A DNA stretch of 15,764 bases from Fodinibius sp050117475 (GCA_050117475.1 JASFMR010000083.1:1-15764); one strand, 5' to 3'; shown: positions 1 through 6,831, counted from the first letter of the stretch. The notes: generated by a model not told the origin, from the letters alone. Made by a program: numbers and translations.

Positions 1-468
1 GTAGGATACAGACACAGAGTGATTTATCCGAAAGGTATCATCTGCGTTGGCACTGATGGTTGGTTTGATTATAATCTCGGTATTTTGCAGTTCTCTAAAG
101 TATGACTCAAGTTTTTTTTCATCAAAGGAAGTTTCCCATATGGTCGGTACAATCTCAATACCCTTTTCCCAGAGATCCCTGAGGTAGGATTTATCGATAT
201 TCCATGTCACCAGATCAAGTTTATTTTCTAGTCGGGCTGTGGAATTTTCAATCTTTTTTAATACATCGATAAATGCCTTTGGATCCTCTTGATAGTCCCA
301 CGGGCTTCGAATGATAACTGCTTCAAACTGATTCCAGTCAACCTGCTTGTCTCTCCAGGATACTTCCTCAGCTTTCCAGCCTAGTTTAGCCAGGGGGTGA
401 AAAAGTAAATGGTCATAACATTCGAATGCCTTGAGATCATCCATCGACAGAAAAGCACAGTTCCTCAT
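1..468 (-). CDS. ATP-grasp domain protein, 3' end missing (partial)
   Basis: An open frame runs from an ATG (466-468) to the left edge without a stop, giving 156 residues of an unfinished protein. The start fits the family: the N-terminus reads MRNCAFLSMDDL, followed by IRSPWDY at 53-59, a WN..K.YL stretch at 89-95, VPT at 107-109 and IIIKPTISANADDTFRI at 132-148. The last segment holds the nucleotide-binding lysine (K135) of the central ATP-grasp subdomain. These features resemble the RimK/glutathione-synthetase-like ATP-grasp proteins related to the D-cycloserine enzyme DcsG, which join a carboxylate to an amine or hydroxyl at the cost of ATP. The substrate cannot be told. The C-terminal half with the metal-binding acidic residues lies outside the window. 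No Shine-Dalgarno site is visible. The family call is fairly secure, but the exact function is open. Confidence 0.72.
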   Translation of the reverse strand, partial: MRNCAFLSMDDLKAFECYDHLLFHPLAKLGWKAEEVSWRDKQVDWNQFEAVIIRSPWDYQEDPKAFIDVLKKIENSTARLENKLDLVTWNIDKSYLRDLWEKGIEIVPTIWETSFDEKKLESYFRELQNTEIIIKPTISANADDTFRINHSVSVSY

Positions 469-501
469 AATCCGGGAAAACAAATTGAAATTAACGAAGG
501 G

Positions 502-532
502 ATAAGATACGGGGAAGGAGCCGGAGCGGCAA
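502..532 (-). promoter_or_regulatory. candidate promoter of the ATP-grasp gene
   Basis: On the minus strand a TTG (530-532) is separated by 20 bases from TATCTTAT (509 down to 502). This resembles the Bacteroidota sigma-A type promoter (TTG near -33, TAnnTTTG near -7). It lies 33 bases upstream of the ATP-grasp start codon, so the leader would be short. The match at the last two positions of the -7 element is imperfect. This is inference from motif and spacing only. Confidence 0.33.
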
Positions 533-545
533 GGAAAATGAATAT

Positions 546-575
546 AAAAAAAGCCTCAGCAGAGCTGAGGCTTTT
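546..575 (-). terminator. Rho-independent terminator of the RRM gene
   Basis: A perfect 10-bp stem (AAGCCTCAGC 551-560 paired with GCTGAGGCTT 564-573) closes a 3-base loop. Read on the minus strand it is followed by a run of T (552 down to 546), and it lies about 45 bases past the stop codon of the RRM protein. Read on the plus strand there is only a TTTT (572-575), so it may also act weakly in that direction. No plus-strand gene precedes it. Confidence 0.88.
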
Positions 576-617
576 AGTAATGCAAGGATTACTTGCGGTT
601 ATATAGCTATTGCTGTT

Positions 618-875
618 TCAACGGTTTGCTTTTGCTTTAGGGCGTGCCTTATTTACTTTTATAACACGACCTTCTACTTCAGCACCATTCAATTCATCAA
701 TTGCAGCCCGCGCATCATCATCACTGTCCATCTCTATAAAGGCAAAGCCTTTAGAACGACCTGTTTCTCTATCTTTGATAACTTTGGCGGAACTAACTTC
801 ACCAAACTCTTCAAAAAGTTCTCTTAAATCTTTATCTGAAACCCCGTATGAGAGGTTTCCTACGTAAATGTTCAT
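618..875 (-). CDS. single-RRM RNA-binding protein
   Basis: An 85-residue cytoplasmic protein that is almost entirely one RNA recognition motif. RNP2 is IYVGNL (3-8) and RNP1 is KGFAFIEM (42-49), with the two aromatic residues F44 and F46 positioned to stack on RNA bases. The last RNP1 position is Met instead of the usual Phe/Tyr. The tail is short and basic (KARPKAKANR), unlike the Gly-rich tails of some cyanobacterial Rbp proteins. Small one-RRM proteins of this kind are common in Bacteroidota and cyanobacteria, where several are linked to cold or stress responses and RNA chaperoning. The RNA target here is unknown. The gene is monocistronic, with its own strong terminator and a 147-base upstream region holding two palindromic structures. 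No clear Shine-Dalgarno site is seen before the ATG. Confidence 0.93.
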   Translation of the reverse strand: MNIYVGNLSYGVSDKDLRELFEEFGEVSSAKVIKDRETGRSKGFAFIEMDSDDDARAAIDELNGAEVEGRVIKVNKARPKAKANR

Positions 876-882
876 TATTTGT

Positions 883-896
883 TAATCAATTGATTA
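883..896. repeat. 14-bp perfect palindrome just before the RRM gene start
   Basis: TAATCAATTGATTA is a perfect palindrome beginning 8 bases upstream of the RRM start codon. GTTAATC is also directly repeated at 881-887 and 899-905, 18 bases apart. It could be an operator or a small hairpin at the ribosome-binding region. It is AT-rich, so chance cannot be excluded. Confidence 0.4.
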
Positions 897-918
897 TAGT
901 TAATCGGACATATCATGG

Positions 919-951
919 TGTCTTACAACCTGTGTACACATCTGTAAAACA
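919..951 (-). promoter_or_regulatory. nested palindrome / leader hairpin upstream of the RRM gene
   Basis: TGTCTTACA (919-927) and TGTAAAACA (943-951) form an inverted repeat around a perfect 10-bp palindrome, TGTGTACACA (931-940). As DNA the arms match at 8 of 9 positions. In RNA made from the minus strand, the single mismatch becomes a U-G wobble, so all nine pairs form. The opposite strand would have a C-A mismatch. This favours a structure in the RRM transcript, or a compound operator made of TGT...ACA half-sites. It lies 43 bases upstream of the RRM start codon. The function is inferred. Confidence 0.42.
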
Positions 952-1022
952 TTTCAATATATCCCTTAAAAGAAAATTACGCTTATTCCTAATTAAAGAG
1001 AAATTAATTATTTAAAATATCC

Positions 1023-1538
1023 CTATGGCTTGTTATCACTCGTTTTAGAAGACAAGTTCTTGAACATGTATAAATGGTCTCGGAATTCGTTGTGATAATG
1101 TATTGCATTGGGAATCCGTCCGCCTTCACGGAAATCAAATTTCTTCAGAAACGAAAAGCTCGGCTTGTTATCACTTACCAGGATGGCAACCATAATTCTA
1201 TAACCTGCATCGTCACAGAAATCAATTGCATGTTGCATCAGACGGGTAGCGATTCCCTTTCCGTGATGATGGTAATCTACATAGTAGCTAACCTCAACGA
1301 CTTCATCCAGAGCCTGTCGGTCAGATCGGTATGAGGAAATTGAAAGCCATCCAACCACCCGTTCATCTTCGATGAATACGAAAACCGGGTACCGCTTTTC
1401 GGTGTGATGATAGAACCATGACTTCCGTTCACTCATTGATATGGGACAGGTATGAGCTGTACGAAAGCCATCCTCAACAGCTTGATTGTAAATGTCATTG
1501 ATCGCTTGTAGATGGTGTTTCTTCGCAAAGGTTATCAT
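1023..1538 (-). CDS. GNAT-family N-acetyltransferase (YncA/phosphinothricin-acetyltransferase-like)
   Basis: A 171-residue cytoplasmic protein with the GNAT fold. Such enzymes transfer the acetyl group of acetyl-CoA to an amine. The acetyl-CoA-binding motif A is visible at residues 81-101, with the pyrophosphate loop HHGKGIATRL (the Q/RxxGxG/A signature with His in the first place). N-terminal INDIYNQAV (13-21), ERKSWFYHH (37-45), YPVFV (50-54) and the later SDNKPSFSFLKKFDF (122-136) match the branch that includes L-amino-acid acyltransferases (YncA/MnaT) and phosphinothricin acetyltransferase. The substrate is not predictable from sequence; detoxification or a methionine-sulfone-like amino acid is possible. 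It follows fur on the same strand after 54 bases and may be cotranscribed. No Shine-Dalgarno site is evident. Confidence 0.85.
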   Translation of the reverse strand: MITFAKKHHLQAINDIYNQAVEDGFRTAHTCPISMSERKSWFYHHTEKRYPVFVFIEDERVVGWLSISSYRSDRQALDEVVEVSYYVDYHHHGKGIATRLMQHAIDFCDDAGYRIMVAILVSDNKPSFSFLKKFDFREGGRIPNAIHYHNEFRDHLYMFKNLSSKTSDNKP

Positions 1539-1592
1539 CTACCACTTTTTTAGGAGAGAAGCTGTATTATGGATGTAATTTTAAATCCATAT

Positions 1593-2096
1593 CTAATTAA
1601 CTTTCGATCTTTTCTTTTCTTCAATCTCTTGTCGCCGGCTGCAGTTCTCAATATCTTTGCATACGCCGAAAAAGTGAAGGGAATGACCCGAGATATTGAA
1701 ATCGTGAATTTTTTCCATCATGGTTTTAATCTCCTGGATACGGGGATCACAGAATTCCATGACGGCCCCACACTCTTTGCAGATGATATGATCGTGTTGC
1801 TGGTAGGCATATGCACGCTCATAATAGTATTGGTTTTTACCAAATTGTTGTCGCTGAACAAGGCCGCACTCAACCAGTAGGTCAAGGGTATTATAGACCG
1901 TTGCCCGAGAAACCCGGGTGCCTGCATCTTTCATGTTGAAGAAAATATCGTCGGCATCGAAATGTCCGTCGGCTCGATAAATTTCTTCAAGGACCATGAA
2001 ACGTTCAGGGGTCTGTCTTTGATTATGTTCTTTAAGGTAGGAGCTGAAAAGCTCCTTAACCAGATCAATTGTTTCTTCTTTAGCTGGATGAGCCAT
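1593..2096 (-). CDS. fur: Fur-family metal-dependent transcriptional regulator
   Basis: A 167-residue Fur-type repressor with an N-terminal winged helix (recognition helix SRATVYNTLDLL, 63-74) and a C-terminal metal-binding dimerisation domain. Structural-zinc cysteines are present as C106/C109 (CKEC) and C146/C152. The second pair is spaced Cx5C, not the Cx4C of E. coli Fur. Candidate regulatory-metal ligands are H45, E93, H101, H103, E114 and H138. Position 114 is Glu, as in Fur, where the peroxide sensor PerR has Asp (B. subtilis D104), so an iron-sensing role is more likely than peroxide sensing. I chose the ATG giving MAHPAKEETI, because the frame upstream (to 2159) adds 21 hydrophobic residues that do not belong to the family. 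The gene is divergent from the acyl-CoA synthetase and sits upstream of the GNAT gene. Confidence 0.9.
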   Translation of the reverse strand: MAHPAKEETIDLVKELFSSYLKEHNQRQTPERFMVLEEIYRADGHFDADDIFFNMKDAGTRVSRATVYNTLDLLVECGLVQRQQFGKNQYYYERAYAYQQHDHIICKECGAVMEFCDPRIQEIKTMMEKIHDFNISGHSLHFFGVCKDIENCSRRQEIEEKKRSKVN

Positions 2097-2185
2097 GAAT
2101 TTAATTTTTATTTTAATATAAGGAATTGGTATCCCTAAAAAAACAAACGCAACAGTCAATTGAAAAGGCCGGGAAATTCCACGTA

Positions 2186-2202
2186 CTGAATTTTCGATTC
2201 AG
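2186..2202. repeat. short inverted repeat in the fur / acyl-CoA synthetase intergenic region
   Basis: CTGAAT (2186-2191) and ATTCAG (2197-2202) are a perfect 6-bp inverted repeat around TTTCG. It lies 90 bases from the fur start and 78 bases from the acyl-CoA synthetase start. It may be a regulator site, or chance. Confidence 0.25.
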
Positions 2203-2246
2203 AATGTTATATTCGTTCTTATTGCATCTGATTGAATGACAGTTGA

Positions 2247-2261
2247 TTATACTAATTATCA
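2247..2261. promoter_or_regulatory. candidate Fur-type box between fur and the acyl-CoA synthetase
   Basis: The 15-mer TTATACTAATTATCA fits the 7-1-7 Fur/PerR-type inverted repeat (TGATAAT-N-ATTATCA) at 12 of 14 positions, with a perfect right half. A slightly wider imperfect palindrome, TGATTATACTAATTATCA, spans 2244-2261. It ends 19 bases before the acyl-CoA synthetase ATG and is about 150 bases upstream of fur, so it could serve either gene. The surroundings are AT-rich, which raises the chance of a random match. Confidence 0.33.
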
Positions 2262-2280
2262 TAACTAATACGAGTAGCAT

Positions 2281-4161
2281 ATGTCGACAGTTGTAGCTTT
2301 CGAGACGTTAACTGAGTTATTTCTCAATCTTTGTAAAAAGTATGAAGGGACTCCCAAAACGGCCTTTGCACGAAAACCGGCGACGGATGCTGCCTATGAA
2401 ACGATAACATGGGATCAGGTATCGGAAGACGCGCATGCATTGGCCGCCTATCTCGTACAGCATGGTATTGAAGCCGGCGATCGCGTGGCAATTCTTAGTG
2501 AGAATCGTTATGAATGGGCTATTGTAGATCTTGCATTGCAGCTGATCGGAGGAGTCAATGTTTCTTTATATACCTCGCTGCCTTCAAGGCAATGTGAATA
2601 TATTTTGCAAGATTCAGAGGCAAAAATATTTTTTGTATCCACTGGCATTCAACTTAAAAAGGCACGTGAGGTTTTTAATAATTGTGATAATCTCAAGCAG
2701 GTTATTGCTTTTGATGAACCTAACATTGAAAGCTATTTAGAGGATCCATTTGTCGTTCTCTTTGAGAATGTTATGGCAGAAGGGTATAAGATTCTCCCGA
2801 AAGTCCAAGATGAGATTGAGAAGCGTAGTAATGTTATTGCCCCAGAAGATTTGGCAACTCTTATTTATACTTCCGGGACGACCGGAAAACCGAAAGGGGC
2901 AATGTTGACGCACAGAAATATTGTAAGTAATATCAAAGCGGCCCATAAACAGATTGATATTTCAGATGAAGACCGTGCGCTTTCCTTTTTGCCGCTGTGT
3001 CACTCATTTGAACGTACTGCCGGGTATTATGCAATGATGGCCGGGGGTGCTGAAATTTACTATACCGAAAGTGTGGATACAGTGGCGAAAAATATGACCG
3101 AGGCCCATCCTACCATCATTATGAGTGTACCCAGACTATTTGAAAAAATGTATAATTTGGTGACTAAGAGTGTGGAGGAAGGGTCAGTTGTCAAACAGAA
3201 AGTCTTTAATTGGGCACAAAAAGTGGGAAGGAAATATTCCGAGGGGAAGCGGGGTATAGTGTCTATTCAAAAGACGTTAGCTGATAAATTTGTTTTTGAT
3301 AAGCTGAAAGAGCGTACGGGCGGGCGCATACGATTTTTTGTTTCCGGCGGAGCAGCATTACCGTCGGAAATCGGCCAATTTTTTATGTCAGCGGGTCTCC
3401 ATATAATTGAGGGCTACGGACTTACCGAGACGTCACCGGTTATTTGTTGTAATACCTACGGTGATGAGAAAATGGGCACCGTTGGAAAGGTTCTACCCGG
3501 AGTTACGGTGGCTATTCAGCGCCTGGAGGATAATGAAATTATCGCTCGGCTCAGCGGGGAAGATTACCCGACGGATCTGACATCAGAAGCGGGAGAGATC
3601 TTGGTAAAAGGCCCCAATGTTATGAAAGGATATTGGAAAAATGATGAAGCTACCGCTGAAATGATTGACAATGATGGATATCTGCACACCGGGGACGTTG
3701 GCAGGTTCGTAAACGGGAAACTACAAATTACCGATCGTATTAAACATATGATTGTAAATGCCGGCGGTAAAAATATATATCCCGGGCCGATTGAAGATTT
3801 GTTCAAAACAAGCAAATGGATTGATCAGCTGGTCGTGGTCGGGGAACGTCAGCCTTATATGGCAGCTTTGATCGTTCCCGATTTCGAAATTCTAGAACAT
3901 TATGCTAAGGCTGAGGGTATCACTTATTCTTCTATTGAAGAACTTGTCACAAAAGACGAAATATTGAAAATTTACCAAAAAGAAATCAGGAGCTATTCCA
4001 GGGAACTGGCTTCACATGAAAGGATTCGGGATTTCCGGATTGTCCCTCGGGAGTTTACTGTTGAATCAGGCGAACTGACCCCTACTCTAAAAATTAAGCG
4101 ACGAATCGTCGAAGATAAATACAGTCACCTGATTAGAGAGCTATTTGCTGATGCGGCCTAA
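2281..4161 (+). CDS. long-chain acyl-CoA synthetase (AMP-forming fatty acid-CoA ligase)
   Basis: A 626-residue adenylate-forming enzyme that activates fatty acids to acyl-AMP and then to acyl-CoA, feeding lipid synthesis or beta-oxidation. The family motifs appear in order: the phosphate-binding loop YTSGTTGKPKGAMLTHRN near 195-212, GYGLTETSPV near 378-387, the TGD motif (YLHTGDVG) near 465-472, the hinge DRIKHMIVNAGGKNIYP, and the C-terminal TPTLKIKRR near 600-608, whose Lys (K604 by alignment with SGK in other ligases) is the adenylation lysine. Length and motif spelling match the FadD15/FAA1-like long-chain group, not acetyl-CoA synthetases. No signal peptide is seen; the protein is probably cytosolic or peripheral on the inner membrane. 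The membrane protein gene starts 30 bases downstream and is likely cotranscribed. Confidence 0.93.
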   Translation: MSTVVAFETLTELFLNLCKKYEGTPKTAFARKPATDAAYETITWDQVSEDAHALAAYLVQHGIEAGDRVAILSENRYEWAIVDLALQLIGGVNVSLYTSLPSRQCEYILQDSEAKIFFVSTGIQLKKAREVFNNCDNLKQVIAFDEPNIESYLEDPFVVLFENVMAEGYKILPKVQDEIEKRSNVIAPEDLATLIYTSGTTGKPKGAMLTHRNIVSNIKAAHKQIDISDEDRALSFLPLCHSFERTAGYYAMMAGGAEIYYTESVDTVAKNMTEAHPTIIMSVPRLFEKMYNLVTKSVEEGSVVKQKVFNWAQKVGRKYSEGKRGIVSIQKTLADKFVFDKLKERTGGRIRFFVSGGAALPSEIGQFFMSAGLHIIEGYGLTETSPVICCNTYGDEKMGTVGKVLPGVTVAIQRLEDNEIIARLSGEDYPTDLTSEAGEILVKGPNVMKGYWKNDEATAEMIDNDGYLHTGDVGRFVNGKLQITDRIKHMIVNAGGKNIYPGPIEDLFKTSKWIDQLVVVGERQPYMAALIVPDFEILEHYAKAEGITYSSIEELVTKDEILKIYQKEIRSYSRELASHERIRDFRIVPREFTVESGELTPTLKIKRRIVEDKYSHLIRELFADAA

Positions 4162-4191
4162 TTAACCTTAATCATTATTGTGTAAATTATT

Positions 4192-4671
4192 ATGTATCAA
4201 ATTTTCTTCTGGGTTCATACTATTTCTTATATCTCATGGTTGCTTGCATTTATAGTGAGTGTATTTTTTGCTGTCAAAGTACGCAGAGAACAAGACGCTA
4301 TAAAAAAGCGGAAATACATGCGTTCGGAACGATTAGCCACAAGTATCGGGGCGCACATAGGGGCCCTCGGTATACTGATTTCCGGTGGGGCAATGGCTTC
4401 TTTAACAAGGCCCGGAGGCTGGAAATGGGGCTGGTTTAATTTCCAGGAACATGCGTGGCTTGGAGTGAAGCAAATAATATTCTTTATCATTCTTATTTTG
4501 GTTGCCTTTTCAATAAAACGAAGTGTTGCTTTTAAGAAAAAGCTTAAGAAGGAAGAAGATGTGCTCAGCAGTGGAACATCCGAGAAATGGGCAAGCGCCT
4601 ACCGTTTGTCGCTGCTTGTTTACCTGCTGGTGGTTGTTAATACCTTTTTGGGATTGGTAAGGCCATTCTAA
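4192..4671 (+). CDS. four-helix integral membrane protein, histidine-bearing (function unknown)
   Basis: A 159-residue polytopic inner-membrane protein. Predicted membrane segments lie at about 3-28, 52-70, 88-108 and 136-156, with a strongly basic loop after helix 1 (KVRREQDAIKKRKYMRSER) and another after helix 3 (FKKKLKK), which places those loops in the cytoplasm. Histidines in or at the ends of helices (H9, H55, H87) recall small heme- or metal-associated four-helix families such as DUF2269, CopD-like and HemJ-like proteins, but I cannot assign it firmly to any of them. It begins 30 bases after the acyl-CoA synthetase and probably shares its transcript. There is no Shine-Dalgarno site. 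I see no hairpin terminator between it and the convergent DUF1499 gene 30 bases away. Confidence 0.75.
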   Translation: MYQIFFWVHTISYISWLLAFIVSVFFAVKVRREQDAIKKRKYMRSERLATSIGAHIGALGILISGGAMASLTRPGGWKWGWFNFQEHAWLGVKQIIFFIILILVAFSIKRSVAFKKKLKKEEDVLSSGTSEKWASAYRLSLLVYLLVVVNTFLGLVRPF

Positions 4672-4701
4672 TTACGGGGTCCTTTCCGGGCAGTCTTAAA
4701 T

Positions 4702-5127
4702 TTATTGGGTTCTCAGTCGGCGTAAAAATCGTTTTACTCTTTTTGTATTTACTCCCAGATCAGAATAACCAACCCGACTTGCACTACGGATATGGAGATA
4801 AGTAGTTCGGGCATCTTTTTCAGAGCATTGCAAAACCATGTCGTCGTGAAAGATAAATACTTTAAATACGCTTTCCAGGCGATATTCTTCTGGTAACGAT
4901 GCCAGCTTGGCCGGTTTCATTGACTGTAATGCTAATTCAGAAGCTTTAAAAACGACATCCACCGGAGCATTAACTGATCGGGTAATTCGGATGCAGTTGG
5001 GTGAATCAGGACAGGGCGGAAGCGGATTTTGGGATTCCTGAATGCTGGCGATGTCCGAGGACTGCGAGCCCCATTCAAATAGGGAAATCCCTAAAACCGA
5101 TGCCAATAACATATAAAGGTTATCCAT
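4702..5127 (-). CDS. DUF1499 family protein with N-terminal membrane anchor or signal
   Basis: A 141-residue protein of unknown function. It is recognised by the DUF1499 hallmarks PCPDSPNCI near 38-46 and the C-terminal HIRSASRVGYSDLGVN followed by KRVKRF near 112-133. In this family the CP.SPNCV start is followed by a START/Bet v1-like fold with no proven activity. The N-terminal stretch YMLLASVLGISLF is hydrophobic and could be a signal peptide or anchor, so the protein probably acts outside the cytoplasm or at the membrane. Its ATG overlaps the end of the LOG-family gene by 8 bases (ATGGATAA), which implies translational coupling. It is the last gene of a three-gene minus-strand operon and converges on the membrane protein gene. 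Confidence 0.85.
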   Translation of the reverse strand: MDNLYMLLASVLGISLFEWGSQSSDIASIQESQNPLPPCPDSPNCIRITRSVNAPVDVVFKASELALQSMKPAKLASLPEEYRLESVFKVFIFHDDMVLQCSEKDARTTYLHIRSASRVGYSDLGVNTKRVKRFLRRLRTQ

Positions 5128-5671
5128 AAAAAGGAAGGAAATTGAGGCACTCCTTCACACTTGTTGCCACTTTTAAAGAGTTTCTGTTCCCGGGAGTAAT
5201 GAATCCATTTTTAACAGAATGCTCAATGAAGGAGATAAGCTGGTCATAATAACCGTCAATGTTAAAAACAATAACTTCTTTCTGGTGAAGCTGAAGCTGA
5301 GACCACGTTATGACCTCCATCAGCTCTTCAAAAGTGCCAAAACCACCGGGCATTGCTATGAATGCATCCGAAAGGTCCGCCATCATTGCTTTGCGTTCAT
5401 GCATGCTATCGGTAATGTGCAGAGCAGTCAGTTGCTGGTGAGCAATTTCAAGATCACGTAAATGTTCCGGTATAACACCATGGACTCGTCCACCGCGTGA
5501 TAGTGCTGCATTGGCTACTTCGTTCATCAGGCCGATCGCTCCCCCGCCATAGACCAGTTCAATATTATTGTGTGCCAGCTGGTATCCGAGTTCTTTTGCC
5601 TTGTTGGCGAAAGCTGGATTATTACCTTTGCTGGATCCACAAAATACACAAACTCTCTTTTCTAGACTCAT
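5120..5671 (-). CDS. LOG-family nucleotide 5'-monophosphate phosphoribohydrolase (TIGR00730)
   Basis: A 183-residue cytoplasmic Rossmann-like enzyme. The signatures are CVFCGSS (8-14), YGGGAIGLMN (41-50), ERKAMM (92-97) and PGGFGTFEE (108-116). The last two carry the Arg and Glu residues that act in release of the base from nucleoside 5'-monophosphates. In plants LOG makes free cytokinin; bacterial members cleave AMP and N6-modified AMP and are often mislabelled lysine decarboxylase. The natural substrate here is unknown. Its ATG overlaps the stop of the cysteine desulfurase gene in an ATGA, and its own end overlaps the DUF1499 start, so all three are probably coupled in translation. Confidence 0.9.
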   Translation of the reverse strand: MSLEKRVCVFCGSSKGNNPAFANKAKELGYQLAHNNIELVYGGGAIGLMNEVANAALSRGGRVHGVIPEHLRDLEIAHQQLTALHITDSMHERKAMMADLSDAFIAMPGGFGTFEELMEVITWSQLQLHQKEVIVFNIDGYYDQLISFIEHSVKNGFITPGNRNSLKVATSVKECLNFLPFYG

Positions 5672-6831
5672 GCTTTTGCCGTTGACATCATTCTCTTGAC
5701 AACTACTTCAATTTTTTCCAGGAAGTAATCAATTTGCTCAATTGTATTATCCTTGCCAAGACTTAGCCGAATACTAGAGTTGGCGATCTGATCATCAAGT
5801 CCGATGCCCCGCAGTACGTGTGAAGGTTCAAGCGCTCCGGAAGTACAGGCCGAGCCGTTAGATACACAGATGCCTTCTACATCGAGGTTTAGAAGCAGCA
5901 TTTCGCCATCAATACCGCCCCCATCCTCATTGATAAACGATATATTGATGATATGAGGAACTCCATCCTCAACGTCTCCATTAATCCTGAATGCATCCTC
6001 AAATCTTTCATCCAGTCCGGAAAGGAGCCGTTTACGCAGCATTTGGAAGTGGTTTTGATGGGTTTCCATTTCATCAACGCAAAGCTCCAGCGCTCGTGCC
6101 AAGCCAATGATGCCCGGGACGTTTAGGGTTCCGCCTCTTCGGCGGCGTTCCTGGGAGCCCCCGTGCATCCATGGAAGCCATGGAGTTGCATGCCGCATAT
6201 ACATAACACCTACTCCCTTGGGCCCATAAATCTTATGTCCGCTCATACTCAGGAAATCAAGCCCCAGCTCGTTTACATCAACCGGAATCTTACCGAGGCT
6301 TTGTACCGTATCAGAATGAAAAGGGACATTACGGCTCCGGCAAATATCACTGATTTCTTTTAGTGGATTTATGGAGCCGATTTCGTTATTGACATGCATC
6401 AGAGAGACCAGGGCAGTATTCTCGTTAATTGCTTCTGCAACTTGTCCTGGTTCAATGAACCCTTTGGGATCCGGCTCCAGGTAGACCGGTTTAACCCCCT
6501 GCCGCTTTAAAGCCTCAGCCGAATGTAGCACAGCATGATGTTCCAGTGGAGACGTAATTACCTCCGTCTTACCGGTCGCATTAACAACACCTTTGATGGC
6601 AGCGTTATCACTTTCTGTTCCACCGCTCGTAAAAATGATTTCTGCCGGTTCGGCACCAATAAATTCAGCAATCTTTTCGCGGGCCTCTTCTACTGCCACT
6701 TTCGCATCGTTACCCAGTTGATGTGCAGAGTTCGCATTTCCATAATGTTCAATGAAATAGGGTTTCATCGCTTCAAACACACGTTCGTCCACCGGAGTGG
6801 TAGCAGCATGATCAAAATAAATGGTATTCAT
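5668..6831 (-). CDS. cysteine desulfurase (NifS/IscS family, class V aminotransferase fold)
   Basis: A 387-residue PLP enzyme that removes sulfur from L-cysteine as a protein persulfide, for Fe-S clusters, thiolated tRNA or other thio-cofactors. Numbered from MNTIYFDHAATTP, H99 would stack on PLP (SPLEHHAVLHS), D174 and Q177 (HSDTVQSLG) contact the ring, K200 in SGHKIYGPKG forms the Schiff base, and C329 in SNGSACTSGALEPSHVL is the persulfide cysteine. The short-loop CTSG context marks the IscS/NifS group, not SufS. AAGGAGG (6840 down to 6834) lies only two bases before this ATG. An in-frame ATG at 6849 would add six residues. No iscU, iscA or mnmA gene is near; the next genes in the operon are LOG and DUF1499. 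The reaction is secure, but the in vivo acceptor is not known. Confidence 0.93.
   Translation of the reverse strand: MNTIYFDHAATTPVDERVFEAMKPYFIEHYGNANSAHQLGNDAKVAVEEAREKIAEFIGAEPAEIIFTSGGTESDNAAIKGVVNATGKTEVITSPLEHHAVLHSAEALKRQGVKPVYLEPDPKGFIEPGQVAEAINENTALVSLMHVNNEIGSINPLKEISDICRSRNVPFHSDTVQSLGKIPVDVNELGLDFLSMSGHKIYGPKGVGVMYMRHATPWLPWMHGGSQERRRRGGTLNVPGIIGLARALELCVDEMETHQNHFQMLRKRLLSGLDERFEDAFRINGDVEDGVPHIINISFINEDGGGIDGEMLLLNLDVEGICVSNGSACTSGALEPSHVLRGIGLDDQIANSSIRLSLGKDNTIEQIDYFLEKIEVVVKRMMSTAKA

Noticed and set aside
610..867. An 85-codon plus-strand open frame, serine-rich.
   Set aside because: It is the antisense reading of the RRM gene; its composition reflects the other strand.
1023..1538. 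Calling the GNAT protein a herbicide (phosphinothricin) resistance enzyme.
   Set aside because: The similarity is to the broad family only; nothing in the sequence shows this substrate.
1568..1591. A 7-bp inverted repeat (TATGGAT / ATCCATA) between fur and the GNAT gene as a terminator.
   Set aside because: The stem is weak with a 10-base AT loop and no following T run; the two genes may simply be cotranscribed.
1569..1880. A 103-codon plus-strand open frame with a hydrophobic C-terminal half.
   Set aside because: It lies antisense to the Fur gene, whose motifs are intact. No family resemblance or ribosome-binding site was seen.
5120..5671. Calling the LOG-family protein a lysine decarboxylase.
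   Set aside because: That is a historical misannotation of the PGGFGTFEE family; characterised members are phosphoribohydrolases.
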